Source of the DNA: Acidobacteriota bacterium
GTDB lineage: Bacteria; Acidobacteriota; Vicinamibacteria; Fen-336
Direction of reading: 5' to 3'
DNA: 33,878 nt
NCBI GenBank assembly: GCA_022340585.1
Contig: JAJDNS010000145.1
Coordinates: forward strand, 1-33,878
Below, piece by piece: positions 29,301 to 33,878 of the stretch. Numbering within the stretch: the stretch's first letter is position 1; every line of letters starts with the position of its first letter. The translations under genes and the position numbers were made by a program. Below the pieces are notes generated by a model. It was given only the letters and a program-made list of their open reading frames with translations. It was not told the DNA's origin and searched no databases.

Positions 29301-29786
29301 CTCGGGCGCCGTCTCGTCCACCAGCACGCCGGGCTCGTAGGCCTCGAGAGGGGGCGGCGGGCTTCCGCCGCTCGCAGGCGGAGGCGCCGCGGCCTCCGCC
29401 GGGGGTGTCTCGCTGGCGGACGCCGTGGCCTCGGGCAGGACCTCGACCCAGGCTTCGAAGCGGCATTGGATGCACACGCTGTCGGGCTCGGCGGGGGGGC
29501 CCAGCCACAGCCAGTCGCCGCTGCCGATGGGCGCCTCACCCGTCACCTGATCGTCGTTGACGTAGACCCCCCGCGGCGCGTGCGTGTCGTACACGGTTAC
29601 GTTGTTCAGGTCCGCCCAGAGCCGGGCGTGGATCGGGCTGATTCCGGGAAGATCGACGTGGAGGTGACAGTCGGGATCAGAGCCGATCAGGACCTCGGCC
29701 ACGACCTCGTCGAGATCGTGGCGCCGGTCCTTGAGGGGTCCTCCCACGACCACCAGTGAAGCCAGTCGCTGCGCCTCTTCGGCCAT
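26382..29786 (-). CDS. FHA domain - disordered linker - TM - triple IPT/TIG protein
   Basis: The 1134-residue protein has six visible zones. Residues 1-115 form an FHA-like domain (VLIGSDPDCHLHV, SPIHARLW with Ser50 and His53, RGVYVND with Asn77). The usual FHA Arg is Ser36 here, so phosphothreonine binding may be altered. Residues 120-510 are Pro/Ala/Glu-rich and presumably disordered, with a 40-residue tandem repeat and recurrent acidic-hydrophobic motifs. Residues 510-545 are Arg/Pro-rich. One TM helix lies at about 548-567 (GAGAALVLGVIGFALVTWL). The basic side faces in, placing FHA in the cytoplasm. Three IPT/TIG beta domains follow (about 570-650, 650-730 and 730-820), then a helical region and a C-terminal beta domain (about 1040-1134). 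A role in linking inner signalling to extracytoplasmic binding is inference. The gene is transcribed from a likely leaderless promoter. Confidence 0.88.
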   Translation of the reverse strand: MAEEAQRLASLVVVGGPLKDRRHDLDEVVAEVLIGSDPDCHLHVDLPGISPIHARLWADLNNVTVYDTHAPRGVYVNDDQVTGEAPIGSGDWLWLGPPAEPDSVCIQCRFEAWVEVLPEATASASETPPAEAAAPPPASGGSPPPPLEAYEPGVLVDETAPESGGEAAVVSTQPPLPPRGESPSPPLEAYEPGVVVGETLVEAGGEAAAVPASPPAEEPDALLVEPSLEALLPPTPAEESHPAPASSPPAPEEEVLFVEADRVPPEAPASPPERPRPAETPTPPEPTPPGAPLPSAIEAPFFLPEETPTTAEPAAPTPAETPPEPPGADAPGDDAWSIAEPPSSAAMPVAAPEAPVEDHFFIAEEVLTQPASPSPSTAGEAPVEEAAFVAAEPALSSPTGPAPASPSATGPGPEPAAPVAGGEVGPAPTPEAPLPADEVPAPSAGPTPAPVAPSPGTAVPPTAPSPDAVPTATEVPSSDAPVARPGAPPAAPPERPAPTPRPRPPSAARRRTPAAGARRPARSRGGRKGPPEWLRPVGIGAGAALVLGVIGFALVTWLGGSVTVEGVSPARVRVGQRAVVTGSGFSDDAARNTVLFGGVSATILSASKTQLEVEVPEAVAEAGSERRVPVVVRKGSMESEPLEVSVFQGPVLHGLSPEAALPGEEVTLAGAGWGIGATVRFGDVPGEILDIDPTQIRVTVPQLSGETGTAAPVVVTVGGVESNSAPFFLGRLPLVTGVQPAAASMGAVLTISGRGFNRDPGQNDVRVAGARALVVSASNHELTVVVPRLNAGETARALEIRVPDSQDVGRGVVEVAASPDPIGLRFIAEPFEGPSAHPHAVLSTGLGPAFVLAAADGHTAAERAVSAQQALNAAVPTLAASPGLLPEARDLETKPVLGLPGQFEALLEVTEADAAAYNEDWTRLRGRARAVTPARLARWWEAVARDLVLILVRAEPPRFAAALASEGRVFQQVFDAAQRAGGPVSPAVVAGLGRGTRDGLRVVALRVPPSVSAEVPAAATAAAAAPTPAPAPKAGPLRLEGSWTGTENEEGQQGYVTVTFHRDYGSIAYEGGLTLTLPFLKLERPGQDRVRFTVQIRGGIRHYLGRWDGETLSGDIARDEAGQDVVGTFELRPR
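29161..29400. repeat. Two-copy 120-base tandem duplication inside the FHA-IPT gene
   Basis: Bases 29161-29280 and 29281-29400 align without gaps. By eye 51 of 60 and 45 of 60 positions match in the two halves. A 27-base core around CACGCCGGGCTCGTAGGCCT is identical. The unit equals 40 codons and encodes LEAYEPGVxVxET in both copies, so the duplication preserved the frame. Confidence 0.85.
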
Positions 29787-29792
29787 CGGGTG

Positions 29793-29822
29793 ATTCTAGG
29801 AATCCACGTCTGCAACGGTCAA
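29793..29822 (-). promoter_or_regulatory. Leaderless promoter of the FHA-IPT gene
   Basis: On the minus strand TTGACC (29822-29817) is followed by 18 bases and TAGAAT (29798-29793). The expected +1, 7 bases on, is 29786, the A of the ATG. No Shine-Dalgarno is present. A 13-base palindrome GATTC-TAG-GAATC (29792-29804) overlaps the -10 and could be an operator. Confidence 0.55.
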
Positions 29823-29826
29823 GGTA

Positions 29827-29832
29827 TATACT
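29827..29832 (+). promoter_or_regulatory. -10 box TATACT for the small membrane protein gene
   Basis: TATACT lies within TATATACT, close to the divergent FHA-IPT promoter. The predicted +1 is near 29839. Confidence 0.35.
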
Positions 29833-29883
29833 CGAGCACCGGCGTCGATGCCGGGCGCCGTCTTCCAGGAGCCGATGTCGACC

Positions 29884-30072
29884 ATGAGCCTCACCACCGT
29901 GCTGATTGCCGTCGCTGCCCTCCTCGCCCTGGCCGTCGTCGTGGTGGCGGTCCTCATCCTGCGCGACCCCGTCGCGACCCGGCGCCGCGTCGAGTCGGTG
30001 TTCCGCCGACCGGAACGCCCGGCCCGGACCGCCGGCGACGAGCAGTACTACCGTCCCTACTGGTCTCGCTGA
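29884..30072 (+). CDS. Small single-pass membrane protein, unknown function
   Basis: The 62-residue product has one long hydrophobic helix (about residues 3-25, LTTVLIAVAALLALAVVVVAV). A basic tail follows, RDPVATRRRVESVFRRPERP, ending DEQYYRPYWSR. The basic side puts the tail in the cytoplasm. I recognise no family. The start is uncertain among ATGs at 29848, 29875 and 29884; AGGAG at 29867-29871 is 12 bases from the last and only 3 from the middle one. It is divergent from the FHA-IPT gene, 97 bases apart. Confidence 0.5.
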   Translation: MSLTTVLIAVAALLALAVVVVAVLILRDPVATRRRVESVFRRPERPARTAGDEQYYRPYWSR

Positions 30073-30173
30073 GCGACGCCCCCATCCATTCGGACCGGTT
30101 CATCGGGTCTATTTCCAACCTCGGCCCGGGGGTCCAGAGTGAACGAGGGATCCCTCCGGGAAGGAGGTTTGCC

Positions 30174-30641
30174 GTGCTCGTCGAAAGAGCCAAACGCCTC
30201 CTCGAGACCGGCGGAGCCGCGTACGAGACCCTGCCCCACCGTGAGGCCTTCACCGCGCAGGGTGTCGCATCCGCCGTTCACGTCTCGGGCTGGCAGCTCG
30301 CCAAGGTTCTCGTCGTGCGATCACCGGGAGAGGAGCCGGTCATGGTGGTGCTGCCCGCCTCCTGTCGGCTCGACCTCTCCGCTCTCGCCCGGGTGCTGGA
30401 CAAGCCGGACGTCTCGCTGCTCCCCGAAGAGGAGATCAGGGCCCTCTTCCCGGATTGCGAGATCGGGGCCATGCCCCCCTTCGGTCAGCTCTACGGGATG
30501 TCGGTCTACGTCGACAAGTGCTTTCCGAAGGCAGGCGAGTTCGCGTTCCAGGCCGGCAACCACCACGAGGTCGTGCGCATGCCGTACGCGGAGTACGAGC
30601 GGCTCGCGCGCCCCGCGGTGGCGGACTTCTGCCGTCACTGA
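30174..30641 (+). CDS. YbaK/ProX-family aminoacyl-tRNA deacylase-like protein
   Basis: The 155-residue protein is a free-standing YbaK-like domain. VSGWQLAKVLVV carries the conserved lysine (Lys44), and GAMPPFGQLYG (residues 98-108) is the conserved glycine/Pro-Phe-Gly loop. Members hydrolyse mischarged aminoacyl-tRNAs such as Cys- or Ala-tRNAPro, or similar thioester/ester adducts. The specificity cannot be told from sequence alone. The start is a GTG at 30174 with a very strong AAGGAGG (30161-30167) 6 bases upstream. Longer in-frame extension to 29790 would overlap the small membrane protein and is not supported. Confidence 0.88.
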   Translation: MLVERAKRLLETGGAAYETLPHREAFTAQGVASAVHVSGWQLAKVLVVRSPGEEPVMVVLPASCRLDLSALARVLDKPDVSLLPEEEIRALFPDCEIGAMPPFGQLYGMSVYVDKCFPKAGEFAFQAGNHHEVVRMPYAEYERLARPAVADFCRH

Positions 30642-30643
30642 TG

Positions 30644-30685
30644 CCTCGGGGCGACCGGTCCTCGGGCCGCCCGTGGGCGCCGAGG
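30644..30685. terminator. Possible hairpin in a convergent gap
   Basis: CCTCGG (30644-30649) can pair with CCGAGG (30680-30685), with a further GGGCG/CGCCC pairing possible inside. It lies between the convergent YbaK-like and serine hydrolase genes. Rival pairings exist, so this is weak. Confidence 0.25.
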
Positions 30686-30693
30686 TGCACGCT

Positions 30694-32337
30694 TCAGTCC
30701 TTCGCCGTCGGCTCGCCGTCGGCGGGGACGGGCTCGAAGACCAGATCCTGAAAGTCGAAGCTGAAGTCGATGGCCGGTGAGACCGGCGTCATCGTCATCC
30801 GCTCGACCGTCCCGCCGGGCTCCAACGCGAACGTCACGAAAGCTTCGTAGGGCGAGTGGTCCGACATCCACGTCTCCCTCCATCGGGCGACGAAGGTGTC
30901 GTGTTGCCAGTGCTCGAGATCAGCCAGCATGCGGGGAGTGCGGGTCATGTCGAGGACCAGCCGGCCGCCTTCCTCGACGATCGTCACCTCGCCGTACCAC
31001 GGGTCACGGTACGCACCGGCGTACCCGGAGAGGGCCAGCGACGGGCGCGTGTCGGGGTTGCGCGCGGCCCGCTCCTTCGCGACCTTCTCCTCGGCCTTCT
31101 TCGCTTCGACGGCCGCCAGCTCCACGAAAGTCTCGAGCCAGTCCACCGGTGGCTCCGGGGCCCCGAGGAAGGCGTCGAGGATGTGCTGGGTGACCGCGTT
31201 GAGCGCAGCGCCGGATTCCTGATTCGACAGCACGGCGATCCCGAGGCCCTCGTCGGGCACGAAGGTCACGCTCGAGTAGTACCCGGGCACCGCCCCGGTG
31301 TGCCTCACCACCTTGTGTCCCTGGTACTCCCGCAGCCCGAACCCGAGCCCGTAGGCTGCGAAGTCGGTCTCCAGGAACTCGAATCCCTCGGGCCGCTTTC
31401 TTGGCGCCATGACCATCTGGGGCCACCACATTCGCTGGATCGAATCGGGCGTGAGGACACACTCCTGATCCTCGGGGATGGAGTCTTCCTCGCGGCACTC
31501 GAGAAGCATGCGCAGCCAGCGCGCCATGTCGGCCGCCGTCGAGTTCACCCCGACCGCTCCCGCGGCGTTCTCGAAGCTCATCAGTCGGATCGGCTCGGCC
31601 CGTCCGCCAACCTCGACGTGGGGCGTGGCCACCCCGTCACCGGGCTCGAGGACGGCCGCGGTGGTCGTCGTGCGGTCCATTCCCAGGGGCTCCAGGATGC
31701 GCTCCCGGAGGAACTCGCCCCACGTGCGCCCGGACGCACGAGCCACCACCTCGCCGGCCACGACGAACATGATGTTGTTGTAGGCGTATGTGCTGCGGAA
31801 GCTGGATGCGGGCTTCAGGTGCCGGACCCCGCGGAGGATCTCCTGTCGGGTGAAGTCGGTCGGGGGCCACCACATGAGATCGCCCGCTCCAAGGCCGAGC
31901 CCGGACCGGTGTGTCACCAGGTCCCGCACCGTGATCTCACGGCTCACCCAGGGGTCGTACATCTGGAGCTCGGGCACGTGCCGCGTCACCGGGTCGTTCC
32001 AGGCCACCTCCCCCTCCTCGACGAGGATCGAGAGGGCCGCGGCGGTGAAGGCCTTGCTGTTGGACGCAATCCCGAACCGGGTCTCGTCGTCCACCGGACC
32101 GGGCTCACCGGCCTGGCGGACCCCGTAGCCCCGCGAGAGGACCACGTCTGCGTCCTTCACGATCGCAATGGCCATGCCCGGCACGTGGAGCCTCTCGAGC
32201 ACCTGGGCGACGTGGCCATCGAGCTCACCGAGGTCGGCCCTGTCCGTGGCCGGAGCGGAGACCGGCACGAGCAGAGCGAGCGTGAGGACGGCGGTCGCAC
32301 CAGGAAGCAGGATCGAGCAAGCGTCGTGCGTTCTCAT
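30694..32337 (-). CDS. Secreted serine hydrolase (beta-lactamase/PBP class C-like) with C-terminal DUF3471-type domain
   Basis: The 547-residue protein has a Sec signal (VLTLALLVPVSAPATD). The class C beta-lactamase/esterase fold shows SxxK in ASNSKAF (Ser92, Lys95), YxN in YAYNN (Tyr186-Asn-Asn188) and HxG in RHTGAVPGY (near 347). The region from about residue 440 (LSGYAGAYRDPWYGEVTIVEE) is a small beta domain of the DUF3471 kind. A Lys/Glu-rich helix separates the two. The enzyme may hydrolyse D-amino acid peptides or esters; nothing shows beta-lactam resistance. The ATG at 32337 has no Shine-Dalgarno but follows a TAGACT box. Convergent with the YbaK-like gene. Confidence 0.88.
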   Translation of the reverse strand: MRTHDACSILLPGATAVLTLALLVPVSAPATDRADLGELDGHVAQVLERLHVPGMAIAIVKDADVVLSRGYGVRQAGEPGPVDDETRFGIASNSKAFTAAALSILVEEGEVAWNDPVTRHVPELQMYDPWVSREITVRDLVTHRSGLGLGAGDLMWWPPTDFTRQEILRGVRHLKPASSFRSTYAYNNIMFVVAGEVVARASGRTWGEFLRERILEPLGMDRTTTTAAVLEPGDGVATPHVEVGGRAEPIRLMSFENAAGAVGVNSTAADMARWLRMLLECREEDSIPEDQECVLTPDSIQRMWWPQMVMAPRKRPEGFEFLETDFAAYGLGFGLREYQGHKVVRHTGAVPGYYSSVTFVPDEGLGIAVLSNQESGAALNAVTQHILDAFLGAPEPPVDWLETFVELAAVEAKKAEEKVAKERAARNPDTRPSLALSGYAGAYRDPWYGEVTIVEEGGRLVLDMTRTPRMLADLEHWQHDTFVARWRETWMSDHSPYEAFVTFALEPGGTVERMTMTPVSPAIDFSFDFQDLVFEPVPADGEPTAKD

Positions 32338-32345
32338 CGTGGCCG

Positions 32346-32351
32346 AGTCTA
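32346..32351 (-). promoter_or_regulatory. -10-like box TAGACT near the serine hydrolase start
   Basis: TAGACT on the minus strand ends 9 bases before the ATG at 32337. The predicted leader is only about 2 bases. No -35 and no Shine-Dalgarno are visible. Confidence 0.3.
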
Positions 32352-32499
32352 CCTGATTCCCCCGCCCCGTCGGCTCCCGCGGGAACCGTGGGCACCTGGC
32401 CTCCGTCCAGGATTCAGCGACGCGGAATAGCACGGGCCCCGGGGCCGTACCCACCGTGACGACGCGGGTGGAGCAAGCCCGCTCGAGAGGGAGGCCCCG

Positions 32500-33878
32500 A
32501 TGAAGAAGGTTGCGTGGCTCGGACTGACAGTCGCGGCCGGCGTGTTGCTCATCGCCGGAGCGATTCTCTTCTCAACTGCGGAGCTTCCGGTGGCGCGGCA
32601 TCCGGCCTGGCCCGCCGCTGACGAGCCGGGCGAGGCTGCGTCCCCGGGCTCGGAGACGGGCGATCCGGGTGCGGCAGCGGCAGCCCCGACGACACCGGGG
32701 CCGGACGCGCGGGTCGTCCACCGGCGGACCGAAGTGAGGTCTCTCCCGTCGGCGGACGAGCGCGAGGTCGTCGAGGGAGACGTCACCGGCGCGGTCCCCG
32801 GAGGTGGCGTCGTAGGAGGCCTTCCCGGCGCACCCGGCGCTCGTGAGCAGGACCACGCCCTCCGTCTTCGGATGGCCCAGGCGCCGGCAGTGAAGATGGC
32901 GGCCCCGGCGTACGAGATCAGGAAGGACGAAGAGGCCTACCGGGTCCCGCGTCCCCCGGTCGACCGGGAGGCCTACGACCACATCCGCGACAACCCCTTC
33001 CTGGCCGCCGCGGCCAACCCCCTGTCGACCTTCTCCATCGACGTCGACACCGCTTCCTACGCCAACGTGCGCCGCTTCCTGACCTCGGGGCAGCTCCCGC
33101 CGAAGGATGCCGTCCGCATCGAGGAGCTGGTCAACTACTTCGGGTACGACTACCCCGAGCCGGAGGGGGATCTTCCCTTCTCCATCACCACCGAGGTCGG
33201 GACGTGCCCGTGGACGCCCGAGCACCGACTGGTCCTCGCGGGCCTGCGCGGCCGGTCCATCGACGAGGAGAACCTGCCCCCCCGCAACCTGACCTTTCTC
33301 CTCGACGTGTCGGGCTCGATGAACTCTCCGGACAAGCTTCCTCTGCTCAAGCGGGCCATGACCCTTCTCGTGGGCACCCTGCGAGAGGAGGATCGGGTCG
33401 CCATCGTGGTGTACGCCGGCGCCTCGGGCCTGGTCCTGCCGCCCACGTCCGGCACCCACAAGGGCGAGATCAAGGCGGCCCTCCGCTCGCTCCGGGCCGG
33501 TGGCTCTACCGCCGGCGGGGCGGGGATCCAGCTCGCCTACCGCGTCGCCGCCGACAGCTTCGTGGAGGGCGGGATCAACCGGGTGATCCTGGCCACCGAC
33601 GGCGACTTCAACGTGGGCCTCAGCAGCGAGGGCGACCTCGTCCGACTCATCGAGGAGAAGCGTGAGACCGGCGTCTTCCTCTCCGTCCTCGGCTTTGGGC
33701 GGGGCAACCTCCAGGACTCCAAGATGGAGAAGCTGGCCGACCACGGAAACGGCAACTACGCCTACATCGACTCGTCCCGGGAGGCGCGGAAGGTCCTGGT
33801 GAGCGAGGCGGGCGGGACACTCGTCACGATCGCCAAGGACGTGAAGATCCAGGTCGAGTTCAACCCGGCCCGGGTCAC
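32500..33878 (+). CDS. vWA-domain (YfbK-like) protein, C-terminally cut by window edge
   Basis: Translation from the ATG at 32500 stays open for 459 codons to the window end. The N-terminus is a signal anchor (VAWLGLTVAAGVLLIAGAILF), followed by a Pro/Ala/Glu-rich spacer that includes GAVPGGGVVGGLPG. The von Willebrand N-terminal domain starts near residue 165 (NPFLAAAANPLSTFSIDVDTA). The vWA domain begins near 260 with the MIDAS motif LDVSGSM (Asp269, Ser271, Ser273) and continues to VILATDGDFNVGL and SVLGFGRGNLQDSKM. It matches YfbK-type proteins, whose role is undefined but which bind metal through MIDAS. GAGGGAGG precedes the ATG. Confidence 0.9.
   Translation, partial: MKKVAWLGLTVAAGVLLIAGAILFSTAELPVARHPAWPAADEPGEAASPGSETGDPGAAAAAPTTPGPDARVVHRRTEVRSLPSADEREVVEGDVTGAVPGGGVVGGLPGAPGAREQDHALRLRMAQAPAVKMAAPAYEIRKDEEAYRVPRPPVDREAYDHIRDNPFLAAAANPLSTFSIDVDTASYANVRRFLTSGQLPPKDAVRIEELVNYFGYDYPEPEGDLPFSITTEVGTCPWTPEHRLVLAGLRGRSIDEENLPPRNLTFLLDVSGSMNSPDKLPLLKRAMTLLVGTLREEDRVAIVVYAGASGLVLPPTSGTHKGEIKAALRSLRAGGSTAGGAGIQLAYRVAADSFVEGGINRVILATDGDFNVGLSSEGDLVRLIEEKRETGVFLSVLGFGRGNLQDSKMEKLADHGNGNYAYIDSSREARKVLVSEAGGTLVTIAKDVKIQVEFNPARV

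Noticed and set aside
28710..29759. Plus-strand Arg/Gly-rich frame opposite the FHA-IPT linker
   Set aside because: Low-complexity reverse reading of Pro/Ala codons; no independent support.
30694..32337. Antibiotic-resistance beta-lactamase
   Set aside because: SxxK, YxN and HxG motifs are shared by many esterases and peptidases, and the C-terminal DUF3471-type domain points to a general serine hydrolase.

Overview
This GC-rich window comes from a Gram-negative bacterium. The evidence is an outer-membrane TolC-type factor, several lipoprotein and Sec/Tat signal peptides, and a periplasmic DsbA-like protein. The gene families (arylsulfatase-fold lipoprotein ending in an LKALGYI-type tail, secreted BNR protein, Tat-exported DegT-type aminotransferase, SirB1-TPR protein, class I FbaB-type aldolase, vWA/YfbK protein) fit Acidobacteriota best, for example a Thermoanaerobaculia-like lineage. 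That assignment is inference from family content, not from a marker gene. I found no rRNA, tRNA, CRISPR array, insertion sequence, prophage or defence cassette. Coding density is high and no gene-free stretch exceeds 300 bases; the longest gaps are about 14512-14715 and 32338-32499.

Layout. Bases 1-122: start of a truncated membrane protein on the minus strand. 218-5758 (+): SurA-N/DsbA fusion lipoprotein, arginine decarboxylase speA overlapping a nitronate-monooxygenase-like gene, then a sulfatase-fold lipoprotein. 5763-7194 (-): multi-pass membrane protein and a double-ACT protein. 7338-7925 (+): Cys-rich lipoprotein. 14511-7956 (-): six-gene efflux operon (ArsR, TolC-like, membrane fusion protein, RND pump, YgaP-type small membrane protein, PII-like protein), with a near-consensus promoter and a perfect hairpin at its end. 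14716-17566 (+): three-subunit proton-translocating transhydrogenase pntAA-pntAB-pntB. 17615-20119 (+): SirB1-TPR protein, class I aldolase, YkgJ-type Cys-cluster protein. 20253-24482 (+): secreted amidohydrolase, then a Tat-exported PLP aminotransferase abutting a ceramidase-like hydrolase. 26339-24505 (-): secreted sialidase-like BNR protein and secreted PIG-L deacetylase. 29786-26382 (-): a 1134-residue FHA/disordered/TM/triple-IPT protein. 29884-30641 (+): small membrane protein and YbaK-type deacylase. 32337-30694 (-): secreted serine hydrolase. 32500-end (+): vWA-domain protein cut by the window edge.

How genes work together. The clearest functional units are the efflux operon and the pnt operon, which share a 204-base divergent control region. 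Next are the secreted pairs (aminotransferase plus ceramidase-like; sialidase-like plus deacetylase), which look like processing of extracellular lipids or glycans. A recurring regulatory theme is a TAnnnT box ending 7 to 9 bases before a start codon that has no Shine-Dalgarno sequence. I see this at five genes and read it as leaderless transcription. The most unusual single gene is the FHA-IPT protein at 26382-29786. No obvious new defence system is present.
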